DNA from: a virus
Reading direction: 5' to 3' (one strand)
DNA length: 38,356 nucleotides
IMG/VR virus record: IMGVR_UViG_3300044619_000333
Location: 1 to 38,356 of that record
Shown here: positions 27,001 through 36,193 of the stretch, in pieces
How positions within the stretch are numbered: the stretch's first letter is position 1
How the letters are laid out: the number at the start of each line of letters is the position of its first letter
Notes under the pieces: model-generated
Told to the model about the DNA's origin: nothing
Database searches by the model: none
The model's input: only the letters and a program-made list of their open reading frames with translations
Translations under genes and position numbers: made by a program

Positions 27001-28584
27001 ATGGAGTTGAATGAACTCCTAAATGAAAAAGAGTGGCGTTTGTGTCGTGGTCCTGATGATGCTTCTGTTGACCAGTTGACTGAGGCTTTCACATATTTTT
27101 GTGATACCTATTGGCATATCCGCCATCCTGAGCGTGGGCGTATCACATTTGAGATGCGTGAGGCGCAGATTGAGACTGCTAGAGCCTGGATTGGGAATCG
27201 GCGTACTATTGTTTTGAAGGCACGCCAGATTGGGTTTTCTACTTTGGCTGCAGCGTTTTCTTTTTGGGAAACTTTCTTTTGGTCTGACCGTCCTGAGGTT
27301 ATGCTTTCACGCACGGAGCGTGAAGCAGCCAAGTTGTTGTTGAAGTCTAAGTATGGGTATAAGCAGTTGCCTCAGTGGATGAGGGAACGAGGTCCAGCAC
27401 TTATTAGTGACAATCAACTAAAGATGGTGTTTTCTAATGATTCTTACATTGAGTCTCTTCCTAGTGGTAATGACCCTGCTCGTGGTGAGTCTGTGTATCG
27501 TGTATTTGTTGACGAGATGGCATTCTTGCCTAACAGTGAAGAGGCATGGGCTTCTATTGAGCCTGTGGCTGATGTGGGCGGTCGTGTTGTGTGTTTGTCT
27601 ACTGCAAATGGTGAGGGCAATATCTTCCATCAACTTTGGGTAGGTTCACAGAATGGCACAAATTCGTTCAAAGGTATTTTCTATCCTTGGTCTGCAGGCG
27701 ACCGTGACGAGGATTGGTATGAGGTTAAAAAGCGTGAGTTGCCTGATTGGCAGTTGGCGCAGGAATACCCTAGTGACCCTGATGAAGCGTTTATCCGTTC
27801 GGGTCGTCCAGTTTTTAATCTTGACCTTTTGCGGTCGCTCGTGCTCACTCCGCCAAGGAAAGGTTACTTGCGCCCTATGCCAGGTAGGAACGTCTACGAC
27901 TTCGTTGAAGACGGTGGAGCGCTCTCAATCTGGGAGTTCCCAGACATAACACACGTTTACTGTGTTGGGGCTGACGTTGCTGAAGGTCTTGGACATGGCG
28001 ACTATAGTTCTGCTCATGTTATTGATGCCACCACAGATGAGGTGGTTGCCCATTGGCATGGTCATATTGACCCTGACCTGTTTGGCACTGATGTGCTAGC
28101 ACAATTGGGATACTTTTATCATTACGCTTTGTTGGGTGTTGAGAATAACAACCACGGCTTGACAACGCTGAAGGCGTTGCAACGTAGTGGGTATCGCAAT
28201 TTGTATCGTCAACGTCGCCTTGGTCAACGCAACCCTCAGGCTACTGAGATGCTTGGTTGGCGTACTACTGTTTCATCTAAACCTTTGGCTATTGACGAGT
28301 TGGCTGCCGCTATACGTAATGGCGATTTGAATTTGTATTGTGATAAGACTATTGCTGAACTACGAACTTTTGTTCGTGAATCCAATGGCAAGATGCATGG
28401 TTCACCTCATGATGACCGTGTTATGAGTTTGGCTATTGGTCATCAAATGTTGAAGCATGTTTGGCAACCTGAATACCAGATGACTATTGCTCCACCCAAA
28501 CACAGTATTGCTTGGTTTGAGATGATGGGCACACCACAGGCTGAACCCAAAAGGTCTATTGGTGCATTTAATACCCGTAGGTGA
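27001..28584 (+). CDS. terL: Terminase large subunit
   Basis: The 527-residue protein has an ATPase part with Walker A KARQIGFST (73-81), Walker B VFVDEM (168-173) and coupling motif LSTAN (199-203). A nuclease part follows with Asp325 in GADVAEG, Glu381 in VENNNHG and Asp471/472 in HDDRVM. Together they form the packaging motor and cut the genome during headful or cos packaging. The length is normal. ATG 27001 lies behind a weak GAGG site. The gene for the collar protein lies between the two subunits. Confidence 0.93.
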   Translation: MELNELLNEKEWRLCRGPDDASVDQLTEAFTYFCDTYWHIRHPERGRITFEMREAQIETARAWIGNRRTIVLKARQIGFSTLAAAFSFWETFFWSDRPEVMLSRTEREAAKLLLKSKYGYKQLPQWMRERGPALISDNQLKMVFSNDSYIESLPSGNDPARGESVYRVFVDEMAFLPNSEEAWASIEPVADVGGRVVCLSTANGEGNIFHQLWVGSQNGTNSFKGIFYPWSAGDRDEDWYEVKKRELPDWQLAQEYPSDPDEAFIRSGRPVFNLDLLRSLVLTPPRKGYLRPMPGRNVYDFVEDGGALSIWEFPDITHVYCVGADVAEGLGHGDYSSAHVIDATTDEVVAHWHGHIDPDLFGTDVLAQLGYFYHYALLGVENNNHGLTTLKALQRSGYRNLYRQRRLGQRNPQATEMLGWRTTVSSKPLAIDELAAAIRNGDLNLYCDKTIAELRTFVRESNGKMHGSPHDDRVMSLAIGHQMLKHVWQPEYQMTIAPPKHSIAWFEMMGTPQAEPKRSIGAFNTRR

Positions 28585-28602
28585 CGATTTTACGCTCTTT
28601 AT

Positions 28603-28830
28603 GTGAGCGTTTTCTCCTGTTCTGAATGCAATTCGTCCTTTGAGGCTGAAGAACTGCCCCGTAGAGGTGCAGTTTGTTTCAAATGCCACATTAAAGGTAT
28701 TCGTCTAGGGTTTACGTATGGACAGGAATCGTTTCATGGTCCAACTATTAAGGAACGTCAAGAACAGCAGGTTCGTGAGGCTGCTGCTGCTGGGGTGAAT
28801 GCCGAACCAGTAGGCACTCGTTGGGTATAA
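28603..28830 (+). CDS. Zinc-ribbon protein, 75 aa
   Basis: The frame is open from GTG 28603 (the ATG at 28601 is followed at once by TGA). No strong ribosome site is visible, so the start is uncertain. CSECN near 6-10 and CFKC near 25-28 form a zinc ribbon. A Gln/Glu/Ala-rich helix follows (KERQEQQVREAAAAG near 51-65). It is placed between large terminase and the membrane proteins. Role unknown. It resembles the ribbon gene at 26242 in its Cys spacing but is not clearly a copy. Confidence 0.55.
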   Translation: MSVFSCSECNSSFEAEELPRRGAVCFKCHIKGIRLGFTYGQESFHGPTIKERQEQQVREAAAAGVNAEPVGTRWV

Positions 28831-28836
28831 CACGTC

Positions 28837-29031
28837 ATGCTTTGGTGGGTTCCCATTGTTGTCGCCCTCATAGGTGGTCCATTGATGTGGTTACTGTCAA
28901 AGTTTGATAAACGCAATACTGAACAGCATGCAGCAAACATGACTGTGTTGCAGGAGATTCGTGAAGATGTTAAGGAAGTCAAGGGTGAGTTGAAAGACCA
29001 CATCCATTGGCATTTAGGAAAGGAAAAGTAA
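28837..29031 (+). CDS. Small membrane protein with coiled-coil tail, 64 aa (holin-like?)
   Basis: Residues 2-21 form one hydrophobic helix (LWWVPIVVALIGGPLMWLL). A polar amphipathic helix (VLQEIREDVKEVKGELKDHI, about 37-56) follows, likely a coiled coil. This layout resembles small actinophage and other phage membrane proteins placed near holins. It precedes, and overlaps as TAATG, another hydrophobic protein. Its function as a holin or antiholin partner is inference. The lysin lies far away on the other side of the joined map. Confidence 0.6.
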   Translation: MLWWVPIVVALIGGPLMWLLSKFDKRNTEQHAANMTVLQEIREDVKEVKGELKDHIHWHLGKEK

Positions 29032-29219
29032 TGACTTACAAGGATGCGTTGAAGCGTGCAGTTGCCACCTTTGTTTTTGGTGCTCTCAGTTCTCCTGTGG
29101 GTGCAGCAGTTCTTGATGTAAGCACCTGGAAGGTTGCTGTCAGTGCTGGTATCGCAGCGGTGGTTAACTGGGCTTATCGTGCTGCCCAGGCTTACCTTGA
29201 TTCTGTTGGCGAGGTCTGA
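29031..29219 (+). CDS. Small membrane protein, holin-like, 62 aa
   Basis: The start is ATG 29031, overlapping the upstream stop; the longer frame to 29007 is not needed. Two hydrophobic stretches, about 11-28 (VATFVFGALSSPVGAAVL) and 33-52 (WKVAVSAGIAAVVNWAYR), separated by a short turn, fit a two-span small holin. The stop overlaps the portal start as TGATG. A holin makes holes in the inner membrane so the lysin can reach the wall. The pair with the previous gene is suggestive but not proven. Confidence 0.6.
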   Translation: MTYKDALKRAVATFVFGALSSPVGAAVLDVSTWKVAVSAGIAAVVNWAYRAAQAYLDSVGEV

Positions 29220-31108
29220 TGGCACGTCCTTCACACAGGGATTTTCTTGCTAAGTATCGCAAGAAACTAGAACAGTCTCGTCGTTGGCGTAAAGAAGATA
29301 ACTACGACGATGTTTGGCGGCGCATGATTGACCTGTACAAGGGCAAGCATTACGAAGACATGTCAGACGAGGACCGCCTTCTTGTGAACGTGTCCTTTTC
29401 TACAGTTAATGTTATAGGTCCATCTATTTCTGTTAATCATCCAAAGATTACTGTTGGTGCTCGCAGACCAGAAGATGCTGACAGAGCCACTATCACAGAG
29501 GCTGTTGTCAACTATTGGTGGAGGCACTATGGATGCCAGGATGAGATTCGTCGTGCTGTTGACGACTTTCTTATCATTGGTCATGGCTGGTTGAAGGTTG
29601 GCTATCGTTTCGTTGAAGAGGAACGCAAGGTTGAGGTTGCTGAAGGTGAAGCACCTGAAGCAGAACTACCTGAAAATGCTGTTGAGCCAGATGAACTGGT
29701 TACAGAAGTTGAGGAAGACGCTGCTTCTATTCCAGAAACAGAAATGGTTATCTTGGAAGATAGACCATTCCTTGAGCGTGTTTCTCCTTTTGATATTTTT
29801 GTTGACCCTGAAGCAACATGCATGACTGACCTTAAGTGGATTGCGCAGCGCATTCGTCGTCCTCTTGCGGATGTAAAGAACGACAAGCGTTATAACAGGA
29901 ATGTTCGCAACGAGGTTGGGGCTAGCACATACACGAAGTGGGGACAAGAGGGCGATAAGCCTCGCCAGTCACGTCACGTTGACGATGCCTATGTTGATGT
30001 GTACGAGTTTTACGACATTGCCAAGAATACTGTTGCTGTGTTTGCCACCAGCGGTGAAGGGTTTTTGATTAACCCAACCAAGGTTCCTTACTCTGCTCCA
30101 CATCCTTTTGAGATGTTGCGCAACTATGATGTGCCTGAAAACTTTTACCCAATTGGTGAACTTGAAGCCATTGAGCCTTTGCAGTACGAATTGAATGCAA
30201 CACGCACACAGATGATGAATCATCGTAAGCGTTTTGCTCGTAAGTGGCTGTACAAAGAATCAGCATTTGATGGTGATGGTCGTGATGCGTTGGCTTCTGA
30301 CGAAGACAACGTGATGGTTCCTGTTGTCAGCGATGAACCGCTTGGTGCGGTCATCACACCAATGCCTGCTGTTATCAACCCACCTGACATGTACAACGTC
30401 TCTAGCCTTGTGCTGAACGACATTGACCGTGTTTCTGGTGTGGGTGAGTTTATGCGTGGTGGCACTAGCGAGATTTCTCGTACCGCTACTGAAGCAGCGA
30501 TGATGCAGGACGCAGCGAACGCACGAACCAGCGACAAGTTGGCTACTGTTGAGCGCTGTATCGCCAAGTGTGCCAGCCGTTTGATTGCGCTTGCACAGCA
30601 GTACATGACGGGTGAGCAGGCTGCACGAGTTGTTGGCTCGTCAGCCATGCCATTGTGGGTCAAGTTTGACCGTGACTACATTGCTGGCGAGTTTGACTTT
30701 GAAGTTGAGGGTGGCTCTACTCAGCCAGTGAACGAGTCTTTCCGTCGCCAGATGGCTTTGCAGATGGTTGATGCTATGGCTCCGTTTGTTTCACTTGGAG
30801 TTATTGACTCTGCTGCGCTTGCACGTCACGTCCTACAGTTTGGCTTTGGCGTGAAAGCACCCGAAGCGTTCTTGGCTGCACCCCAACAGCAAATGGGCAT
30901 GGGTCAGCAACCCCCACAAGGGTTGCCACCTGGTATGCCACCACAAGGCGCAGAGATGCCACCTGTTGACCCGAACGCATTACAGAACCCACTGGCTAAT
31001 GTTCCTACGGGTGGCATGCCAATGCCTAGTTCGATTCCGCCAGAACTTTTGGCAATGTTGCAAGGTTCTTCTGGTGCTGCAATGAACAACATTGCACCCC
31101 AGATGTAA
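29219..31108 (+). CDS. Portal protein, 629 aa
   Basis: A large protein following the terminase and preceding scaffold and capsid, as portal genes do. Residues 1-120 have the basic N-terminal region and helix bundle. An acidic loop follows near 140-175. The core has FVDPEATCMTDLKWIAQRIR near 196-215 and LQYELNATRTQMMNHRKRF near 325-343. Residues near 425-450 (MRGGTSEISRTATEAAMMQD) match the clip-helix region of podovirus portals. The last 80 residues are rich in Pro, Met, Gln and Gly and probably disordered. The dodecamer would form the DNA channel. ATG 29219 overlaps the membrane protein stop. Confidence 0.85.
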   Translation: MARPSHRDFLAKYRKKLEQSRRWRKEDNYDDVWRRMIDLYKGKHYEDMSDEDRLLVNVSFSTVNVIGPSISVNHPKITVGARRPEDADRATITEAVVNYWWRHYGCQDEIRRAVDDFLIIGHGWLKVGYRFVEEERKVEVAEGEAPEAELPENAVEPDELVTEVEEDAASIPETEMVILEDRPFLERVSPFDIFVDPEATCMTDLKWIAQRIRRPLADVKNDKRYNRNVRNEVGASTYTKWGQEGDKPRQSRHVDDAYVDVYEFYDIAKNTVAVFATSGEGFLINPTKVPYSAPHPFEMLRNYDVPENFYPIGELEAIEPLQYELNATRTQMMNHRKRFARKWLYKESAFDGDGRDALASDEDNVMVPVVSDEPLGAVITPMPAVINPPDMYNVSSLVLNDIDRVSGVGEFMRGGTSEISRTATEAAMMQDAANARTSDKLATVERCIAKCASRLIALAQQYMTGEQAARVVGSSAMPLWVKFDRDYIAGEFDFEVEGGSTQPVNESFRRQMALQMVDAMAPFVSLGVIDSAALARHVLQFGFGVKAPEAFLAAPQQQMGMGQQPPQGLPPGMPPQGAEMPPVDPNALQNPLANVPTGGMPMPSSIPPELLAMLQGSSGAAMNNIAPQM

Positions 31109-31156
31109 CGAATCATCTATTGCTAATAGAGCAACCAACCAAAGGACTCTTACGCA

Positions 31157-31945
31157 ATGAGCGACATAACTAATGAAGTAACCCCCGATGTAGACCCCGT
31201 TGTTGACGGACAAGTTGAAGTGGAGAGTGGGGAGGCAACCTGGGGCGAGGAAGACTTTTTCCCTGTTGACGAGTATGGCGACAAAGTTGTCAAACTTAAT
31301 GTCAGTGGTGAAGAGGTTGTAGTTCCTCTCAAGGAAGCCGTTGCTGGCTACCAGCGTCAAGCGGATTATACCCGTAAGACTCAGGAGTTGGCAGACCAAA
31401 GGAAATCACTGCAGTTTGCGCAGGCTATCCAGCAAGCGTTGGATAACAACCCTACGGAAACGATTTCTTTACTGCAACAGCATTATGGTTTGAATGCACA
31501 ACAAGACCCTTATGCGATGGAAGAAGATGATTTGTTCGCTGACCCAATGGAGCAGCAGTACAAACAACTTGACCAGCGTATTCGTGCTTTTGAAGAGCAG
31601 CAGGCTATGGCTGAGTTGGAAAGAACAGTGTCTACTTTGCAAAGCAAGTACGGTGAAGATTTTGATGCAAACGAAGTTGTATCTCAGGCTTTGGTGATGG
31701 GTTCTACTGACCTAGAGGCTGTGTACAAGCAGATTCATTTTGACCGCCTTCTCGCTAAGACGCAGGCACAGAACGCTATTTCTAGCCAACAGGCTCAGGA
31801 AGATGCGAAGGTGCTTGAGGCTAAGCGTCAGGCTGCGATTGTTTCTGGTGGTTCGTCTGCACAGGGTACTTCAACGGGTGCTGCACCTATTACATCACTC
31901 AGGGATGCTTTTGCTGCTGCTAAACAGCAGTTGGGTATTTCATAA
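31157..31945 (+). CDS. Capsid scaffold protein, 262 aa
   Basis: An acidic, Gln/Glu/Ala-rich helical protein between portal and major capsid. An acidic N-terminus (about 1-45) precedes long helices with Gln and Leu repeats (about 75-100 and 130-165), and the C-terminus ends in a Ser/Thr/Gly linker followed by a helix (SLRDAFAAAKQQLG). The C-terminal helix is typical for capsid binding. No protease domain is seen. It has AAAGGA upstream of ATG 31157. The protein would guide procapsid assembly and leave afterwards. Confidence 0.8.
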   Translation: MSDITNEVTPDVDPVVDGQVEVESGEATWGEEDFFPVDEYGDKVVKLNVSGEEVVVPLKEAVAGYQRQADYTRKTQELADQRKSLQFAQAIQQALDNNPTETISLLQQHYGLNAQQDPYAMEEDDLFADPMEQQYKQLDQRIRAFEEQQAMAELERTVSTLQSKYGEDFDANEVVSQALVMGSTDLEAVYKQIHFDRLLAKTQAQNAISSQQAQEDAKVLEAKRQAAIVSGGSSAQGTSTGAAPITSLRDAFAAAKQQLGIS

Positions 31946-31968
31946 CTTTTCCATAGGAGGAAATCAAA

Positions 31969-32910
31969 ATGTCAAACGCTAACTTTGATGCACTTCTGTC
32001 AACAACCCTTGCTAACTACCGTTCGCAACTGACAGACAACGTGTTCACCGCACGTCCCCTTACTTACTGGCTTTTCAGTAAGGACCGTATCCGCATGCTC
32101 AATGGTGGTACGAAAATTATTGAACCACTGATTTATGGTTCAAACTCAACTGTTGGTTCGTACTCTGGTTACGACACAATTTCGTTGACACCACAAGATG
32201 GCATCACGGCTGCTGAATTTGATTGGAAGCAGTACGCTGCTTCTATCGCAATCAGCGGTATTGAAGAAGCCAAGAACAACGGTGAGCAAGAAGTTATCAA
32301 CTTGCTTGAAGCCAAGATTATGCAGGCTGAAGAGTCAATGCGTGAAGGCTTCAACCAAATGTTCTACGCAGATGGCACTGGCAACAGTAGCAAGAACTGG
32401 AACGGTCTTGGAAACCTCGTTGAGGCTTCTGGAACTGTTGGTGGTATCAACCGTGCAACGGCAGGCAACGAATACTGGCGTTCATACGAAGAGAACACCG
32501 CTGCTGTTCTTTCGCTTGCACAAATGGCAACCGCTTACAACAGCGTTTCGGTTGGTAACGACCACCCTGACGTGGTTCTCACCACCCAGGCTCTGTACGA
32601 GAAGTACGAAGCACTGTTGCAGCCACAACTGCGTTACACAGACACCAAGACTGCAGATGCTGGTTTCCAGAACCTGTTGTTCAAGGCTGCTCCTGTAATG
32701 TATGACGTGCATTGCACCGCTGGTGTTGTGTACTTCCTCAACAGCAAGTACCTCACGATTGTTGGTCACTCTGGCAAGTGGTTCCAGCAGACGGACTTTG
32801 TTCGTCCTGAGAACATGGATGCTCGCTATGCGCTCGTCCAGTGCTACGGCAACTTCACCGTGCGTAACGCTAAGAAGCAGGGCAAACTTACTGCCAAGAC
32901 TGCTGCTTAA
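31969..32910 (+). CDS. Major capsid protein, 313 aa
   Basis: The gene has the strongest ribosome site in the window (AGGAGG eight bases before ATG 31969), in line with high expression. The sequence is of the HK97-fold type used by podovirus capsids: an N-arm with TTLANYRSQLTDNVF, an E-loop-like strand with GGTKIIEPLIYG, a long spine helix with EAKIMQAEESMREGFNQMFY (about 112-131), and late strands such as YFLNSKYLTIVGHSGKWF (near 260-277). It follows the scaffold gene and is followed by two hairpins, the second a terminator. Confidence 0.88.
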   Translation: MSNANFDALLSTTLANYRSQLTDNVFTARPLTYWLFSKDRIRMLNGGTKIIEPLIYGSNSTVGSYSGYDTISLTPQDGITAAEFDWKQYAASIAISGIEEAKNNGEQEVINLLEAKIMQAEESMREGFNQMFYADGTGNSSKNWNGLGNLVEASGTVGGINRATAGNEYWRSYEENTAAVLSLAQMATAYNSVSVGNDHPDVVLTTQALYEKYEALLQPQLRYTDTKTADAGFQNLLFKAAPVMYDVHCTAGVVYFLNSKYLTIVGHSGKWFQQTDFVRPENMDARYALVQCYGNFTVRNAKKQGKLTAKTAA

Positions 32911-32929
32911 TTAAGCACATCTGCCTTGT

Positions 32930-32958
32930 GGGGGGACGGGATAAAAGCCCGTTCCCCC
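32930..32958 (+). terminator. GC-rich hairpin after the capsid gene
   Basis: GGGGGGACGGG pairs with CCCGTTCCCCC, eleven pairs with one G-U, over a seven-base loop. It starts 20 bases after the capsid stop. There is no T-run, so by itself it is more likely a 3' protecting stem for the capsid message than a terminator. A true terminator follows. Confidence 0.6.
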
Positions 32959-32974
32959 TATGGGTTACTAAATG

Positions 32975-32998
32975 CCCACTCTATGAGTGGGTTTTTTT
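32975..32998 (+). terminator. Intrinsic terminator after the capsid gene
   Basis: CCCACTC-TAT-GAGTGGG followed by seven T. Seven pairs, three-base loop, clean T-run. It should stop much of the capsid transcript and lower expression of the adaptor and fibre genes behind it, which would give high capsid dosage. Confidence 0.88.
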
Positions 32999-33011
32999 AT
33001 TTAAGGACGTT

Positions 33012-33242
33012 ATGAATCAAGTTGCTGCACACGCATATTACGGTCAGCCTGTCGCTGGGATTCGTCCTGCTGCACAGCAAGATGGCTCTAAACTGGCTAC
33101 TGCTTCCGCCCCTTATGTGGGGCGTAATCGCTGTATTGCGAACGAAGACACCTGCGAAGGTCCACGTGCCAAGGGCACTGACTACTGTGTTGGTCATTTG
33201 CGTGGCATGAAGAAGGAGGTCGTGGTTGAGCACTCTGAATGA
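33012..33242 (+). CDS. Small zinc-binding protein, 76 aa
   Basis: ATG 33012 follows AAGGAC, directly after the terminator T-run. The N-terminal 35 residues are Ala, Gln and Tyr rich. Residues 42-64 contain C-x6-C-x9-C-x2-H (NRCIANEDTCEGPRAKGT, then DYCVGHL), a likely zinc knuckle. Similar small proteins follow the capsid gene in several actinobacterial and aquatic phages, by memory, with no assigned function. It overlaps the adaptor gene by 17 bases. Confidence 0.6.
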   Translation: MNQVAAHAYYGQPVAGIRPAAQQDGSKLATASAPYVGRNRCIANEDTCEGPRAKGTDYCVGHLRGMKKEVVVEHSE

Positions 33243-33921
33243 ACTTGCTGACACAGTACGAGAGATTGTTGACCTGGACGAGGAGGATTTGCCTCTAAGT
33301 CTTTTGCGCATTTATTTCAAGGATGGCTTTCAGCGCATCATCGAACAGGAACGTCGCTGGTCTTTCTATGAGGTTTCCTACGACTTGTCTACTATTGCTG
33401 ACCAGCGTGAGTATGTGATTGCGAACATTGACAATGGTGACTTAAAAGAGATTATTTCTGTGATTGATACCAGCATTGCTGGTAATCGTTTGAACATGAT
33501 TTCGTATGATGATGCTGAGGCAATCTGGGTTGGTTCTTTGGATACGCCTGGTCGCCCGTATCATTATTCGTTGTGGAGTGAAAATCTGCATCTATTCCCT
33601 AAGCCAGATACTGTGTATCCACTTCGTGTTCGTGGCTATCGTGAACCAAGTTACACGTGGCTGACACAAGATGTAGAGGTTGACTGTCACGATTCTTTGC
33701 ATATCGCTTTGGTTTACTATGCGGTTTCTCGTGAGTACCAACGTCAGGAAGACCCTGAGTTGGCTTCAATGTATAAGCAGTCTTATGACGAGGCTGTGTT
33801 CCTTGCTCGTGAAGATTTGATGCGTACTCCTAGCGCTAGACCTCTTGTGTATGCAGGCGGTTCTGTTTACCCATCCAAGAAGCGTTGGATGGAAGATTTG
33901 GGTAGGACACTAGGACAGTGA
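33226..33921 (+). CDS. Head-tail adaptor protein, 231 aa (SU10-adaptor-like)
   Basis: The start is TTG 33226 with a perfect AAGGAGG site six bases upstream, inside the end of the previous gene. The protein opens with helices (LNELADTVREIVDLDEEDLP), then RIYFKDGFQRIIEQERRW, a pattern of adaptor proteins that bind under the portal. A beta-rich part follows, with QREYVIA and RPYHYSLWSENLHLFPKP, and a helical region near 160-195 (ALVYYAVSREYQRQEDPEL). This agrees with the SU10-type or gp4-like adaptor. It precedes a nozzle-like protein, the usual order. Confidence 0.72.
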   Translation: MSTLNELADTVREIVDLDEEDLPLSLLRIYFKDGFQRIIEQERRWSFYEVSYDLSTIADQREYVIANIDNGDLKEIISVIDTSIAGNRLNMISYDDAEAIWVGSLDTPGRPYHYSLWSENLHLFPKPDTVYPLRVRGYREPSYTWLTQDVEVDCHDSLHIALVYYAVSREYQRQEDPELASMYKQSYDEAVFLAREDLMRTPSARPLVYAGGSVYPSKKRWMEDLGRTLGQ

Positions 33922-35594
33922 GTCGTATTCAAGTTCTTCGCCAAGATGACTTCACGGGTGGGTTGAATCTTCGTGCTGACCAGTTTCAGTTAGCACCCAA
34001 TGAATCACCCAAGATGTTGAATGTTGAGATTGACCCACGTGGTGGGGTCTTCTCTCGTGGTGGCATGCGTCAGATTAATGCTGGTCCCATTGTTGGGGCT
34101 TTGAATCTGCTTGCAGAGAACGGGAACTTTCTCGTTCAGGAAAATGATGACAATATCTTACTTGAAAGCATAGATGTTATTACGACACCTTGGCAGCCCC
34201 ACAAAATGTTTCCTTTCTATGGTTCCACACCACAGTTGATGCTTAGCGCATCAGACGCTGTGTACTTCTCAACGGGCAGTGATTTCACTAACGCTGGTAT
34301 TGCTACGTCGCAAACTTATGGTGCTTCTTTTGCGCAGTGGGCAAACCTTCTTTATGTTGCTTGTGGTGTTGATACCGCATCCAAGCGTTGGAATGGTTCT
34401 GCTGTAACAAGTTTGACCAGCCCTGCTGGGGCTTGGGTCAACAACTATACAAGCCCTAATACGTCTTTGAATCAGATGCCTCAAGCAAACCATGTTGTTA
34501 CGCATGCTGGAAAACTTTGGGTTGCTAACACAAAAGAGGGCAGCACCTACTATCCAAACCGTATTCGTTGGTCGCATCCCAACTTGGCTACCAACTGGGC
34601 TGAGTCTGACTACATTGACATTAACGATGGTGGTAACGGCATTACCGCAATTGCAACAATTGCTGGACACCTGGTTGTATTCAAAGAACGTGCTGTGTTT
34701 GCAATTTTTGGTTATGACTCGTCATCGTTTCAAGTTGTTGAAGTTACACGCAAAGTTGGTGCAGTGCATTCCCAGGCTGTTGCTTCAACTGAACGTGGCA
34801 TCTATTTCTTCTCCTGGAATGATGGACTGATGGTTTATGATGGTCGTGGAGTTTATGACCTCTTTGAACCTATTCGTCCCATCGTTGCAAAGAACAAGAT
34901 TGACCAAAACTCCATTGACGTTATCTACGTCAATGTAATCAATCGTCGCATTTGGCTGTCGTTGCCATACACTGACAGCACTTCTGCTGACCCCACCACC
35001 GTATTTGTGTACGACCCTTCTATTAGCCAGGGTGGCGCTTACACAATGTTCTCCACGTCTGATGGTTTTGGTGTTGCTGGCGGTTGCGACTTTACCAACT
35101 CAAGCAATCAATCTTATGGTATGGCTGCACATCCTTCGGAACCCCACGTGTTGCGTGTGGATGATTACAGTATTGCTTCTGACAACATCAAAGGTGTTGA
35201 GGAGTCTTTTGAATCGTACTATCGCACACGCTGGGTTGATGGTGGTGCTTATGTTCAGAAGAAGATGTTCCGTCGCCCTGAAGTTGTTGTGAAGCAACCT
35301 TCAATTGCGCAAAGCCTGGAGATGAAAGTTTATCACGACTATGAGGAGGCTGAAGGCAACGAGGCACGTGACTTTGTGTTGAACCTTGAGGCTGCTTCTG
35401 GTGGCGGTGTGTGGAACGCATTCTTATGGGGTGCAGGCAATTGGGGTTTTCCAAGCGAAGGCGCAACCATTGCACGAGGCAAGAACATGGGTCTTGCTCG
35501 TGCTATTCAGTTAGAAATCACTGGTCCAGAATCCCAGTCGTGGGGTGTTGACAGTGTGACATTTAAGTACAACCCAAGGAGGATTAGAGGATAA
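33918..35594 (+). CDS. Tail nozzle-like beta-propeller protein, 558 aa
   Basis: GTG 33918 overlaps the adaptor stop as GTGA. The protein begins with DFTGGLNLRADQFQLAPNES, a start typical of podovirus stabilisation or nozzle proteins: a GGLN motif followed by NE. Repeated beta-propeller blades are suggested by GYDSSSFQVVEV, GIYFFSWNDGLMVYDGRG and RIWLSLPY, spaced 40-60 residues apart. It probably forms the short tail tube through which DNA leaves, like P22 gp10 or T7 gp12. There are no enzyme motifs. It is followed by overlapping fibre genes. Confidence 0.75.
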   Translation: MSRIQVLRQDDFTGGLNLRADQFQLAPNESPKMLNVEIDPRGGVFSRGGMRQINAGPIVGALNLLAENGNFLVQENDDNILLESIDVITTPWQPHKMFPFYGSTPQLMLSASDAVYFSTGSDFTNAGIATSQTYGASFAQWANLLYVACGVDTASKRWNGSAVTSLTSPAGAWVNNYTSPNTSLNQMPQANHVVTHAGKLWVANTKEGSTYYPNRIRWSHPNLATNWAESDYIDINDGGNGITAIATIAGHLVVFKERAVFAIFGYDSSSFQVVEVTRKVGAVHSQAVASTERGIYFFSWNDGLMVYDGRGVYDLFEPIRPIVAKNKIDQNSIDVIYVNVINRRIWLSLPYTDSTSADPTTVFVYDPSISQGGAYTMFSTSDGFGVAGGCDFTNSSNQSYGMAAHPSEPHVLRVDDYSIASDNIKGVEESFESYYRTRWVDGGAYVQKKMFRRPEVVVKQPSIAQSLEMKVYHDYEEAEGNEARDFVLNLEAASGGGVWNAFLWGAGNWGFPSEGATIARGKNMGLARAIQLEITGPESQSWGVDSVTFKYNPRRIRG

Positions 35595-36193
35595 TGGCTT
35601 CTTTAAGTTACCCCTATACCATTGTTAACGGCACACCTGCTGACGCTACACAGGTTCAAAGCAACTTTAACTCTATTAAAAGTTATGTTGAATCTAATGT
35701 TGTGCAAGTGGATGGAACTGTTCAGGCTGGCAACGCTGCTATTGCCAACGATTCAATTAGTGCAGCAAAGATTCAGGCTGTGGCTGTTGAGCATGAAAAG
35801 ATTGCCACAAACGCAGTTTGGGAAAACAACATTATTGACGCAGCAGTAAGCAACGCCAAGTTGCGTTCCTCTGCTGCTCTCAGTGTGATGGGTCGTTCCG
35901 CTAGCACATCTGGGGCTGTTGCTGATATTGCTGGTACGGCATACCAAGTGTTGCGTGTTAATAATGCTGGCACGACTTTGGCTTTTGGCGCTATCAACCT
36001 TGAACAGTCTGCTGCTGTTAGTGGACAGTTGGGAATTGCTAATGGTGGTACTGGTGCCGCAACCGCTGCTGCTGGTCTTGTGGCATTGAATGGTTATGGC
36101 AAGGGAGCGTCTGCTACCGCTGGTCATCGCATCACTATCAGTTCTGCTTCACCCACTGGTGGTGCTAACGGAGATATTTGGTTCAAAGTCTGA
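35594..36193 (+). CDS. Fibre or tail-spike base protein, 199 aa
   Basis: ATG 35594 overlaps the nozzle gene stop by one base (TAATG). The N-terminus (SLSYPYTIVNGTPADATQVQ, then SNFNSI) is the typical attachment strand of podovirus fibre-like proteins with an ADATQV(Q/N)xNF motif. The middle contains alternating beta repeats with AISNDS-like turns. The C-terminus has a GQLGIANGGTGAATAAAG motif followed by GDIWFKV, common in phage fibres. It likely joins the fibre to the tail. Confidence 0.75.
   Translation: MASLSYPYTIVNGTPADATQVQSNFNSIKSYVESNVVQVDGTVQAGNAAIANDSISAAKIQAVAVEHEKIATNAVWENNIIDAAVSNAKLRSSAALSVMGRSASTSGAVADIAGTAYQVLRVNNAGTTLAFGAINLEQSAAVSGQLGIANGGTGAATAAAGLVALNGYGKGASATAGHRITISSASPTGGANGDIWFKV

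Noticed and set aside
28601-28606. ATG at 28601 as start of the zinc-ribbon gene
   Set aside because: It is followed immediately by TGA in its own frame; the open frame uses GTG at 28603.
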